Origin: Prorocentrum cordatum
Lineage: Eukaryota; Sar; Dinophyceae; Prorocentrales; Prorocentraceae
Direction of reading: 5' to 3'
DNA: 64,000 bases
NCBI GenBank assembly: GCA_963575745.1
Contig: CAUYUJ010015826.1
Coordinates: 292,001-356,000, forward strand
The notes beneath the pieces were generated by a model. That model searched no databases. It was not told the DNA's origin and saw only the letters and a list, made by a program, of their open reading frames with translations. A program made the translations under genes and the position numbers. Shown in pieces: positions 1 to 10,461 of this stretch; positions within the stretch are counted from its first letter, which is position 1; each line of letters opens with the position of its first letter.

Positions 1-315
1 TGCGCGACCGACATGTACATCAAGGCGCTCAACATCACTGGTGCGTGGGCCAATAAGCAGCAGACGAATGGCTTCAGGTACTTGGCGAGCCATCGTGATC
101 AGCGCCAGCCATGGAGGTGGTTCGGCAAGGTTGAGCTGAAGGTGGCGTGGGGCCGCACGCGCGACGGGGAAGATTACCTTAATTTCTATGTCCGCCACTT
201 GAGCACTGTTGGTCACGCGGTCGGGGGTATCCTCGGCATCGACGATCATTCAGAGGCATCATCCCCGGACGAGAGGTGCAAACGCTCCCTCACGCTCGCA
301 GAATACGCGGATTGA
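1..315 (+). CDS. 3' end of haloperoxidase-like gene (VWD-like C-terminus), cut by window edge
   Basis: The frame is open from base 1 and ends with TGA at 313-315. It encodes the last ~104 residues of the protein whose full copy ends at 50944. Base 1 equals base 50630, and the translated parts differ at one residue (HLSTVGHAV here, HLSNVGHAV there). The piece is the distal half of a VWD-like domain and ends in a Cys- and Ser-containing tail. The catalytic haloperoxidase domains would lie to the left of the window. Because both the coding end and the following kilobases are shared with the other copy, this is a duplicated gene end. Whether this upstream copy is complete cannot be seen. Confidence 0.75.
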   Translation, partial: CATDMYIKALNITGAWANKQQTNGFRYLASHRDQRQPWRWFGKVELKVAWGRTRDGEDYLNFYVRHLSTVGHAVGGILGIDDHSEASSPDERCKRSLTLAEYAD

Positions 316-775
316 GTCGGATGCTCGTGCTGCGCTTGCGAGCTAACACTAAGAGCTCGTGTAGACTCTGTATGCCTCATAAATTGGTTGTATGCCTGTG
401 TGGAGTAGTGTCGTATGAGGGCATCAAGAGGGCCCCAAAGGGCCCGAATCGAGCCCCAATATGACCCCCAGGATCGCCCTCGAGACGACCCCAAAATGTG
501 ATTTCGCCTGAGACATCCTCACCAAATCGATATGTTCGTAACGTCGATCTTATATCAAACATAAGCGTTTCGCCAGAGACATCCCCCAACACATGGGAAG
601 CCGCGAATTTGACATATGTTCAGAAACTGGTGTATCGCCTGAGACATCCTCACACCAATGATATGTTGGAGAGGCGGTTTTATTACCTCTCATGTAAAAA
701 TTGCGTTTTCGCTGCAGACATCCTTAGAACATCGGGCGGAGCACGGCAGACGAAAAAACAACACGGCAGAGAATG
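316..775. repeat. Gene 3' flank with GACATCCTC hairpin-motif units
   Basis: No coding sequence is recognised. From about 495 the stretch carries several units of the form TTTCGCYYGAGACATCCTC followed by an ATGATATGTTGG-like partner, the same dispersed unit seen at 2560-3330. It ends in inverted GGAGCACGGCAG words (735-772) that face the forward array beginning at 780. Confidence 0.6.
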
Positions 776-779
776 AGTA

Positions 780-2290
780 TTTCTGCCGTGTTCCTTCATT
801 TTTGGGGTCTATCTGCCGTTCTCTTTAGCGCTTGGGGTATACTCTGCCGTGCTTCTGGTCTTCTTCTGCCGTACTCCTTCGCTCTTCGGGCCTGTTCTGC
901 CGTGCTCCTGGTCTTTTTCTGCCGTGCTCCTTAGCTCTTGGGGTCTACTCTGCCGTGCTCCTGTTTTTTTTGCCGTTCTCCTTCGCTCTTCGGGCCTCTT
1001 CTGCCGTGCTCCTTAGCTCTTCGGGTCTATTCTGCCGTGCTCCTGGTCATTTTCTGCCGTGCTCCTTCGCTCTTGGGGCCCATTCTGCCGTGCTCCTCAG
1101 CTCTTGGGGTCTATTCTGCCGTGCTCCAATTTTTTTTCCGCCATGCTCCTTCGCTCATGGGGCCTATTCTGCCGTGCTCCTGGTCGTTTTTCTGCCGCGC
1201 TCCTTAGCTCTTGGGGTCTATTCTGCCGTGGTCCGGGTCTTTTTCTGCCGTGCCCCTGAGCTCCCGGGGTCTATTCTGCAGTGTTCCTGGTCTTTTTCTG
1301 CCGTGTTCCTTCGCACTTGGGGCATCTTCTGCCGTGCTCCTTGTCTCTTGGGTTCCATTCTGCCGTGCTCCTCGTCTTTTTCTGGTTTGCTCCTTCGCTC
1401 TTCGGGCCTATTCTGCCGTTCTCATGGTCTTTTTCTGCCGTGCCCCTGAGCTCTGGGGGTCTACTCTGCCGTGCTCCTGGTTTTTTTCTGTCGTGCTCCT
1501 TCGCTCTTGGGGTCCATTCTGCCGTGCTCCTTCACTCTTCGGGTCTATTCTGCCATGCTCCTGGTCTTTTCTGTCGTACTCCTTGGCTCCTCGGGCCTTT
1601 TCTGCTCTGCTTCGGTCTTTTCTGCCGTCGTCCTTAGCTCTTGGGGCATCTTCTGCCGTGCTCCTGGTCTTTTTCTGGCGTCTTTTTCGCTCTTGGGGCC
1701 TATTCTGCCGTGCTCCTTCGCTCTTGGGCTCTATTCTGCCGTGCTCCTGTTTTTTTTCTGCCGTGCTCCTTAGCTCTTGGGGTCTACTCTGCCGTGCTCT
1801 TGGTTTGTTTCCGACGTGCTCCTTCGCTCATGGGGCCTATTCTGCTGTGCTCCTGGTCTTTTTCTGCCGTGCTCCTTCGCTCATGGGGCCGATTCTGCCG
1901 TGCTCCTGTTTTTTTTCTGTCGTGCTCCTTCGCACTTGGGGCATATTCTGCCGTGTTCCTTGTCTTTTGGGTTCTATTCTGCTGTGCTCCTCGTCTTTTT
2001 CTGGTTTGCTCCTTCGCTCTTGGGGTCTATTGTCCCGCACTCCTTTAGCTCTTGGGGTCTACTCTGGCGTGCTCCTGTTTTTTTCTGCCGTGCTCCTTCG
2101 CTCTTGGGGCCTATTCTGCCGTGCTCCTGGTCATTTTCTGCCGTGCTCCTTAGCTTTTGGGGTCTATCCTGCCGTACTCATTTGCTCTTGGGGTCTATTC
2201 TGCCGTGTTCCTTGTCTTTCTCTGCCGCACTCCTTCGCTCTTGGGGCCTATTCTGCCGTGCTCCTGATCTTTTTCTGCCGTGTGCGCCCA
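780..2290 (+). repeat. TGCCGTGCTCC minisatellite array 1
   Basis: Alternating ~30-bp and ~23-bp units give a ~53-bp higher period. The constant word is CTGCCGTGCTCC, followed either by a TTAGCTCTTGGGGTCTATT-type or a TGGTCTTTTT-type spacer. Because 53 is not a multiple of 3, repeat peptides such as LPCSWSFSAVLL appear in all forward frames. These are not genes. The counterpart is 51408-52920. Confidence 0.9.
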
Positions 2291-2460
2291 GAAACTCTGC
2301 CAAAACGACCACCGCGACGATCCGCACGGCAGATACAGGAACACGGCAGAACACACAGAGCACAAAGATGCACGGCAGAACACAGAAGCACGGCAGAACA
2401 GGAGCACCTCAGAACACACAGGAGCACAGCAAAACACACCCCGCACGCACGCCGACACGC
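2291..2460 (-). repeat. Inverted short-unit cap of array 1
   Basis: The array word switches to its reverse complement (GGAGCACGGCAG, CACGGCAGAACAC) with a shorter ~17-20-bp spacing. The same cap follows the arrays ending at 8215, 14020, 52915, 56815 and 61430. Single-stranded DNA or RNA from the array could fold back on this cap. Confidence 0.8.
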
Positions 2461-2499
2461 GCGCCACGGCATACTGTGCGGCGTAACAACAACATAGCA

Positions 2500-3330
2500 T
2501 TTTCCACATGCTTGGTGGACTAAAGCGACGCTTCCCGTTCTTGTCTGGTCAGGTTCTCCAAAACAGCGATTTCGCTCGAGACATCCTCCGACAATGGAGA
2601 TGTTGGAGGCTATCGTTTAAGTCGTTTTCTGTTCAACATGACGTTTTTGCTCGAGACATCCTCAAAACGTCGGCATTTTGAAGAATGTCAAGGCTTTTTG
2701 TTGTACATGCAAAATGGGCGTTTCGCCCGAGACATCCTCGAACAAATGATATGTTGGGAAAGCTGGGTTACTACCTCTCATATAAAAACATGGCTCTTTC
2801 GCTCGGGACATCCTCAGAACATCTGGAGGGGCGCGGCAGACCGAAAAAAACAGCACGGCAGAGCATGTTCATTTCGCTGGGGGCATCCTCAAAAAATGAG
2901 ATGTTCGCAACATCGCCTCGACATCGTTCTCGAAGTGCTTCAAGATGGGGAAATGAGAGCCCCAAAAGGAGCCCAATATGTCTCCAACAACGCCCTGGAG
3001 ACTGCCGACAATGACGATTTCGCTGGGGACATCCTCAACACATGAACAACAGCAACAACATCGTTTTGAAAACTGCTGTTCTAATATCGTCTTGGAATCG
3101 CTCTTGAAAAGGCTTCCTGATGGTCTAAGCAAGCCTTCTAAACATAACGATTTCGCTAGGAGCATCCTCAAACATGAATGTGTCTAACATCGCACTGTAA
3201 AGATTTCGGAGGGCATCAAGACGGCCCCAAAGGGCCCCAAACTAGCCCCATATGCCCCCCAGGATCGCCCTCGAGACGACCCCAAAATGTGATTTCGCCT
3301 GAGACATCCTCACACAAGTGATAGGTTCGT
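2500..3330 (+). repeat. Cluster of GACATCCTC hairpin units
   Basis: At least eight units occur near 2566, 2650, 2720, 2800, 2870, 3011, 3150 and 3290. Each has TTTCGCTCGAGACATCCTC-like sequence followed by a partly complementary half. At 2590-2612, for example, CCTCCGACA can pair with TGTTGGAGG. The cluster opens with a block (CTTGGTGGACTAAAGCGACG, ~2510) that recurs at ~8550, 14240, 53146, 57165 and 61660. It ends in a short CCCCAAAGGGCCCC-rich block. No coding sequence is seen. Confidence 0.7.
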
Positions 3331-3374
3331 AACATCGATTTCATCAAAAATCAGCGTCAGCAGCTCTTAAGGTT

Positions 3375-6016
3375 TATTATGCCGTGCTCCTGGCCTTTTT
3401 CTGCTTTGCTCCTTCGCTCTTGGGGCCTCTTCTGCCGTGCTCCTTAGCTCTTGGGTTCTATTATGCCGTGCTCTTTTTTTTTCTGCCGTGCTGCTTCGCT
3501 CATGGGGCCTATTCTGCCGTGCTCCTGTCTTTTGTTCTGCCATGCTCCTTCACTCTTGGGGTCTATTCTGCCGTGCGCCTCGTCTTTTTCTGCCGTGCTC
3601 GGCAGCTCTTGGGGTATATTCTGCCGTGCTCCTGATCGTTCTCTGCCGTGCTCCTTCGCTCTTGGGGTCTATTCTGCCGTGCTCCTTCACTCTTGGGGTC
3701 CATTCTGCCATGCTCCTGGTCTTTTTCTGCCGTGCTCGGCAGCTCTTGGGGCCTATTCTGCCATGCTCCTGATTTGTTTCTGCCGTGCTCCTTCGCTCTT
3801 CGGGCCTATTCTGCCGTGCTCCTGGTCGTTTTTTTCTGCCGTGCTCCTTAGCTCTTGGGGTCCATTCCGCCGTGCGCCTCGTCTTTTTCTGGTTTGCTCC
3901 TTCGCTCATGGGGGGTCTATTCTGCCGTGCTCCTTCACTATTGGGGTCTATTTTGCCGTGCTCCTGGTTTGTTCTGCCGTGCTCCTTAGCTCTTCGGGTC
4001 TATACTGCCGTGCTCCGGGTCATTTTCTGCCATGCTCCTTCGCTTTTGGGGTCTATCCTGCCGTGCTCCTGGTCTTTCTCTGCCGTGCTCCTTCGCACTT
4101 GAGGCGTATTCTGCCCTGCACCTTAGCTCCTGGGGTCTATTCTGCCGTGCTTCTGGTATTTTTCTGCCGTGCTCCTTAGCTCTTCGGGTCTGTTCTGCCG
4201 TGCTCCTGGTCTTCTTCTGTCGTGCTCCTTCGTTCTTGGGGTCTATTCTGCCGTGCTCCTTCACTCGTCGGGTCTATTCTGCCGTGCTCCTGGTCTTGTT
4301 CTGTCGTACTCCTTGGCTCTTCGGGCTTATTCTGCCGTGCTTTGGTCTTTTTCTGCCGTGCTCCTTAGCTCTAGGGGTCTATTCTGCCGTGCTCCTTTGC
4401 TCTTCGGGTTTATTTTGCCGTGCTCTTGGTCTTTTTGTTCTGCCGTGCTCCTTAGCTCGTCGGGCCTATTCGGCCTTTTTTCGGGGGTTATATATATATG
4501 TATATATATATATATATGTATCTGGCGTCTGGTTCGCTCTTGGGGCCTAGTGTGCCGTGCTCCTTAGCTCTTGGGGCCCAGGCTCCCGTGCTCCTGGTTT
4601 TTTTCTGCCGTGTTCCTTCGCTCCTCAAGCCGTGTTCTGGTGTCCTTTCTGCCGTGCTCGGCAGCTCTTTGGGCCTATTCTGCCGTGCTCCTGATTTGTT
4701 TCTGCCGTGCTCCTTAGATCTTGCGGTCTTTTTCCGCCGTGCTCCTCAGCTCTTGGGATATATTTTGCCGTGCTCCTGGTTCTGCCGTACTCCGTCGCTC
4801 TTCGGGCCTATTCTGCCATGCTCCTGGTCATTTTCTGCCTTGCTCTTCAGCTCTTGGGGTTTGTTCTGCCGTGCTCCTGGTCTTTTTCTGCCGTGCTCCT
4901 TCGCTCATGGGGCCTGTTCTGCCGTGCTCCTTAGCTCTTGGGGTCAATTTCGCAGTGCTCCTGGTCTTTTTTTCTGCCGTGTTCCTTCGCTCCCCAAGCT
5001 GGTTTCTGTCGTGCCGTGCTCTTGTTTTTTTCTGCCGTGCTCCTTCGCTCTTCGGGCTTATTCTGCCGTGCTCCTGGCCGTTTTTCTGCCGTGCTCCTTA
5101 GCTCTTGGGGTCTATTCTGCCGTGCTCCTGGTCTTTTTCTGGTTGGCTCCTTCGCTCTTGGGGTCCATTCTGCCGTGCTCCTGCACTCTTCGGGCCTATT
5201 CTGCCGTGTCCTGGTCTTTTTATTGCCGTGTTCCTTCGCACTTGAGGCGTACTCTGCCCTGCACCTTAGCTCCTGGGGTCTATTCTGCCGTGCTCCTGGT
5301 CGTTGTGTGCCGTGTTCCTTCGCTCATGGGGCCTATTCTGCCGTGCTCCTGTTTTTTTCCGTCGTGCTCCTTCGCTCTTCGGGCCTATTCTGCCATGCTC
5401 CTGGTGACTATTCTGCCGTGCGCCTTAGCTCTTGGGGTCTATTCTGCCGTGCTCCTGTATTATTTCCTGCCGTGCTCCTTCGCTCTTGGGGCCTATTCTG
5501 CCGTGCTCCTAGTCTTTTTCTGCCGTGCTCCTTAGCTCTTGGAGTCTATTCTGCCGTGCTCTTGTTTTTTTTTTTTTCTGCCGTACTCCTTCGCTCTTGG
5601 GGTCTATTCTGCCGTGCTCCGTCGCTCTTCGGGTCTATTCTGCCGTGCTCCTGGTCTTTTTCTCTGGTACTCCTTCATCTTCTGCCGTGCTCCTGGTCTT
5701 TCTCTGCCGTGCTCCGTCGGTCTTGGGGCATATTCTGCCGTGCTCCTCGGTTCTTCGGGCCTATTCTGCCGTGCTCCTGTTTTTGTTTCTGCCGTGCTCC
5801 TTCGCTCTTGAGGCCTATTCTGCCGTGCTCCTGGTCTTTTTGTGCCGTGCTCCTCAGCTCGTGGGGTCTATTCTGCCGGGCTCCTGGTCGTTCTCTGCCG
5901 TGCTCCTTCGCTCTTGGAGCCTCTTCTGCCGTGCTCCCTCGCTCTTGGGGTCTATTCTGCCGTGCTGCTGGTCTTTTTCTGCCGTGTCGCTCTTGGGGCC
6001 TATTCTGCCTTGCTCC
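3375..6016 (+). repeat. TGCCGTGCTCC minisatellite array 2
   Basis: Same family as the array at 780-2290. It is interrupted at 4489-4520 by an AT dinucleotide tract. The array is broken at about 6017 by a 2-kb insertion and resumes at about 8027. Long frames crossing it, including one of more than 1000 codons running into the next repeat, are repeat artefacts. Confidence 0.9.
4489..4520. repeat. (TA)n microsatellite
   Basis: Alternating T and A with interspersed ATG. The duplicate copy has a similar tract at 55103-55132. Confidence 0.9.
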
Positions 6017-6103
6017 GGTTTTTCCCAACCATCCTGTGGTGTTGGGTCCTCGTTTTGAAGAGACGGTGCCCCGCGTCTCCTTCCTCCTCCTCTCCTCCTC
6101 CGC

Positions 6104-6262
6104 CTCCTCTCCCCTCCTATCATCCTCATCGTCATCATCATCGTCATCATCATCATTATCATCATCATCATCATCATTCCTCTCCTCTCCTCTCCTCTCC
6201 TCTCCTCCCTCTCCTCTCCTCTCCTCTCCTCTCTCTCTCCTCTCCTCTCCTCCTCTCCTCAC
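6104..6262 (+). repeat. TCC/TCA-rich microsatellite in inserted element 1
   Basis: TCC, TCA and TCTCC runs. The second copy of the element has a degenerate purine-rich equivalent at about 46150-46200 on the plus strand. Confidence 0.85.
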
Positions 6263-6269
6263 CCACCCA

Positions 6270-7965
6270 GTACACCGTTTCGTGGCCCATAGGGAGCTCC
6301 ACCGAAGGCCCCAGTGCCCGCGCCCGCATGCGTCACCCACACCCATTTCGGCACACCCCTCACACGTTTCGTGGCTCCATAGGGAGCTCCACCGAAGGCC
6401 CCAGTGCCCGCGCCCGCATGCGTCACCCACACCCATTTCGGCACACCCCTCACACGTTTCGTGGCTCCATAGGGAGCTCCACCGAAGGCCCCAGTGCCCG
6501 CGCCCGCATGCGTCACCCACACCCATTTCGGCACACCCCTCACACGTTTCGTGGCTCCATAGGGAGCTCCACCGAAGGCCCCAGTGCCCGCGCCCGCATG
6601 CGTCACCCACACCCATTTCGGCACACCCCTCACACGTTTCGTGGCTCCATAGGGAGCTCCACCGAAGGCCCCAGTGCCCGCGCCCGCATGCGTCACCCAC
6701 ACCCATTTCGGCACACCCCTCACACGTTTCGTGGCTCCATAGGGAGCTCCACCGAAGGCCCCAGTGCCCGCGCCCGCATGCGTCACCCACACCCATTTCG
6801 GCACACCCCTCACACGTTTCGTGGCTCCATAGGGAGCTCCACCGAAGGCCCCAGTGCCCGCGCCCGCATGCGTCACCCACACCCATTTCGGCACACCCCT
6901 CACACGTTTCGTGGCTCCATAGGGAGCTCCACCGAAGGCCCCAGTGCCCGCGCCCGCATGCGTCACCCACCCCATTTCGGCACACCCCTCACACGTTTCG
7001 TGGCTCCATAGGGAGCTCCACCGAAGGCCCCAGTGCCCGCGCCCGCATGCGTCACCCACACCCATTTCGGCACACCCCTCACACGTTTCGTGGCTCCATA
7101 GGGAGCTCCACCGAAGGCCCCAGTGCCCGCGCCCGCATGCGTCACCCACACCCATTTCGGCACACCCCTCACACGTTTCGTGGCTCCATAGGGAGCTCCA
7201 CCGAAGGCCCCAGTGCCCGCGCCCGCATGCGTCACCCACACCCATTTCGGCACACCCCTCACACGTTTCGTGGCTCCATAGGGAGCTCCACCGAAGGCCC
7301 CAGTGCCCGCGCCCGCATGCGTCACCCACACCCATTTCGGCACACCCCTCACACGTTTCGTGGCTCCATAGGGAGCTCCACCGAAGGCCCCAGTGCCCGC
7401 GCCCGCATGCGTCAGCCACACCCATTTCGGCACACCCCTCACACGTTTCGTGGCCCCATAGGGAGCTCCGCCGAAGGCCCCAGTGCATTTTCGGCGATAG
7501 GGAGCTCCACCGAAGGCCCCAGTGCCCGCGCCCGCATGCGTCACCCACACCCATTTCGGCACACCCCTCGCACGTTTCGTGGCTCCATAAGGAGCTTCAC
7601 CGAAGGCCCCAGTGCCCGCGCCCGCAACACCCATTTCGGCACACCCCTCACACGCACACCCCCACACGTTTCGTTGCCCCATAGGGAGCTCCGCCGAAGG
7701 CCCCAGTGCCCGCGCCCGCATGCGTCAGCCACACCCATTTCGGCACGCCCCTCACACGTTCGTGGCCCCATAGGGAGCTCCGCCGAAGGTCCCAGTGGGT
7801 GTGCCCGCATGCGTCCCGCACACACATTTCGGCACACCCCTCACACGTTTCGTGGCCCCATAGGGAGCTCCACCGAAGGCCCCAGTGGGTGTGCCCGCAT
7901 GCGTCCCGCACACACATTTCGGCACACCCCTCGTACGTTTCGTGGCCCCGTAGGGGGCTCCACCG
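6270..7965 (+). repeat. 90-bp tandem repeat array
   Basis: About 13 near-identical 90-bp units run from 6270 to 7470, followed by several diverged or truncated units to about 7965. The unit includes AGGGAGCTCCACCGAAGGCC and CGCGCCCGCATGCGTC. Since 90 is a multiple of 3, several frames stay open on both strands and give perfect 30-residue repeats. The long minus-strand frames here are therefore not taken as genes. Homogeneity suggests recent amplification. Confidence 0.92.
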
Positions 7966-8026
7966 AGAAGATATTCACAATTGCAATATTCACAATTGCA
8001 TATGGTTGGGTCCTTCGCCAGGATAA

Positions 8027-8215
8027 TTTGTCTGCCTTGCTCCTTAGCTCCTGGGGTCTATTCTGCCGTGCGCGGGTCTTTTTGTGCCTTGCTCCGTCGC
8101 TCTAAGGTACTATTCTGCCATGCTGCTTAGCTCTTGGGGTCGATTCTGCCCTGCTCCTGGTCTTTTTCTGCCGTGCTCCGTCGCTCTTGGGGCTTATTCT
8201 GCCGTCATCTGCTAG
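8027..8215 (+). repeat. TGCCGTGCTCC array 2, distal remnant
   Basis: The array resumes directly after the inserted element with TCTGCCTTGCTCCTTAGCTC, matching 56640 in the duplicate. Confidence 0.85.
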
Positions 8216-9600
8216 CGCGCCCGCAAAATCCGCCACAAGCGAACGACCCCCAGAGATCCGCACAGAGCGAGCACCCCCAATAATCCGCTAAAACAAGAAC
8301 TCCCAAGGATTTATCGGTCAAACCGAGCGCGCCCGGAAGTTCCGCCACAACCACCATAGCGACGATCCGCACGGCAGAATGCAGGAGTGCGGCAGAACAC
8401 ATAGCACACAGGAGCACGGCGGAATACAGGGGCACGGCAGAACAGGAGCACGGCAGAACACACAGGAGCACGGCACAACACACCCCGCGCGCATGCCAAC
8501 ACGCGCGCCACGACACATTTGCGCGGCAGGCCAACAACAGAGCATACTTCACATGCTTGGTGGACTAAAGCGACGCTTCCCGTTCTTGTCCGCTCAGGTT
8601 CCCCCAAACAGCGATTTCGCTTGAGACATCCTCCGAAAATGGAGATGTTGGAGGCTATCGTTTACGACGTTTTCTGTTCAACATGACGTTTTTGTTCGAG
8701 ACATCCTCAGGCAATCAGGATGTTGACAAATGTCAAGGGTTCAGTTGTGCATGCAAAATGAGCGTTTCGCCCGAGACATCCTCGAACAAATGATATGTTG
8801 GAAAAGCTGTTTTACTACCTCTCATATGACAAATGGCGCTTTCGCTCGGGACATCCTCAGAACATCGGGAGGGGCGCGGCAGACCGAAAAAAGGAGCACG
8901 GCAGAAAATGCTCATTTCGCTAGGGACATCCTCAAACAATGAGATGTTCGCAACATCGCCTCGACATCTTTCTCGAAGTGCTTCAAGATGAAGAAATGAG
9001 AGCCCCAAAAGGAGCCCAAGATGGCTCCAACAGCGCCCTGGAGACTGCTGAAAATGACGATTTCGCTGGGGACATCCTCAAACCATGAACAACATCAACA
9101 ACATCGTTTTGAAAACTGCTGTTCTAACATCGCCTTGGCGTCGCTCCTGAAAAGGCGTCCTGATGGTCTAAGTCAGCCTTCTAAAAATAACGATTTTGCT
9201 AGGGACATCCTGAACCAAATAATGTGTCTAACATCGCACTGTAATGATTTGGAAGGGCATCAAGACGGCCCCAAAGGGCCCCAAACGAGCCCCAAGATAA
9301 CCCCCAGGATCGCCCTCGAGACGACCCCAAAATGTGATTTCGCCTGAGACATCCTCAATACATTGATATGTTCGTAACATCGATGTTATCAAACATAAGC
9401 GTTTCGCCTGAGACTTCCCCCCAAATGGGAAGAAGTCGCGAATCTGAAATATGTTCAACAACTTGTGTATCGCCAGAGAGATCCTCCCAACAATGATATG
9501 TTGGAGAGGCGGTTCTACTACCTCTCATGTTGAAATTGGCGCTCTCGCTGCAGAAATCCTTAGAGAATCGGACGGAGCACGGCGGACGGAAAAAAGAGCA
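8216..9600. repeat. Inverted cap plus GACATCCTC hairpin-unit cluster
   Basis: 8340-8490 carries the reverse-orientation CACGGCAGAACAC units. 8555-9545 repeats the organisation of 2510-3330, including the CTTGGTGGACTAAAGCGACG block and eight or more TTTCGC-GACATCCTC units. No coding sequence is recognised. The duplicate is 56985-58160. Confidence 0.75.
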
Positions 9601-9609
9601 CGGCAGAGA

Positions 9610-10275
9610 ATGAGTATTTCTGCCGTGCTCCTTCGATTTTGGGGTCTATTTGCCGTGCTCCTTAGCGCTTCGGGTATATTCTGCTGTGCTCGTGGTCTTC
9701 TTCTGCCGTACTCCCTGGATCTTCGGGCCTGTTCTGCCGTGTTCCTGGTCTTTCTCTGTCGTCCTCTTTAGCTCTTGGGGTCTATTCTGCCGTGATCCTG
9801 GTCTTTGTCTGCCGCTCTCCTTCGCTCATGGGGCCTATTCTGCCGTGCTCCTGAGCTCTTAGGGTTTATTATTGCTCCGGGTATGTTTCTGCCTTGCTCC
9901 TTCGCTCTGGGGGCCTCTTCTGCCGTGCTCCTTCGCGCATGGGGCCTATTCTGCCGTGCTCCTGTTGTTTTTCTGCCGTGCTCCTTCGCTCTTCGGGCCT
10001 ATTCTGCCGTGGTCCTGGTCTTTTTCTGCCTTGCTCCTTCGCTCTTGGGGTCTATTCTGCCGTGCTTCTTCACTCTTGGGTCTATTCTGCCGTGCTCCTG
10101 GTCTTTTTCTGCCGTGCTCCTTGGCTTTTGGGGCCTATTCTGCCGTGCTTCGGTCTTTTTCTGCCTTGCTCCTTCGCTCTTGGGGTCTATTCTGCCGTGC
10201 TCATGGTCTTTTCTGGTGTCCTTTTCGCTCTTGTGGCCTATTCTGTCGTGCTCCTTAGCTCTTGGGGTCTACTCT
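9610..10275 (+). repeat. TGCCGTGCTCC minisatellite array 3
   Basis: Same 53-bp family. It ends at CTACTCTGTGAAAACGCGCC, where a G/C homopolymer-rich block starts. The duplicate is 58165-58890. Confidence 0.9.
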
Positions 10276-10309
10276 GTGAAAACGCGCCAGTGGATCCCCC
10301 TGAATACGC

Positions 10310-10460
10310 AAAAGGGTAGGGGGGGGGGAGATTTTCGACCCCCCCCTCCCTTCCATGGCGTTGGAAAGGAGGGGGGGGGGTCGACCCCCCCCCCTTGCGC
10401 CGAACAGGGGGCGGGGGAGAGGGCCTCTCCCGCAAGGGGGGGGGGTCTGGCCTCGGAGTG
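10310..10460. repeat. G-run/C-run block
   Basis: Runs of 8-10 G and C alternate and could form hairpins or G-quadruplexes. The duplicate at 58955-59135 differs in run lengths, as expected of unstable homopolymers. Confidence 0.7.
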
Positions 10461-10461
10461 G

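Larger units (their letters stand above)
6017..8026 (+). mobile_element. Non-autonomous inserted element 1 carrying a 90-bp tandem array
   Basis: The duplicate locus at about 56630-56645 is an empty site: the TGCCGTGCTCC array there is uninterrupted. The insert begins TTTTTCCCAACCATCCTGTG. It ends with the reverse complement of CCCAACCAT, then an 18-nt tail finishing GCCAGGATAATT at 8026. The 9-bp terminal inverted repeats are CCCAACCAT (about 6023-6031) and ATGGTTGGG (about 8002-8010). A second copy in reverse orientation lies at 43729-46257. No transposase frame is present inside. Exact ends are uncertain by a few bases because the host site is itself repetitive. Confidence 0.75.

Noticed and set aside
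6270-7470. CRISPR-like regular array
   Set aside because: The whole 90-bp unit is repeated with no variable spacers and no cas genes. The context is eukaryotic.
5675-7554. Minus-strand frames of 430-436 codons with perfect 30-residue repeats
   Set aside because: They are generated by the 90-bp array, whose period is a multiple of 3. All six frames tend to stay open and no unit shows coding-type substitution.
4938-8105. A 1055-codon forward open frame
   Set aside because: It runs through the 53-bp minisatellite into the 90-bp array. Its sequence is only repeat peptides, and the duplicate locus lacks most of it.
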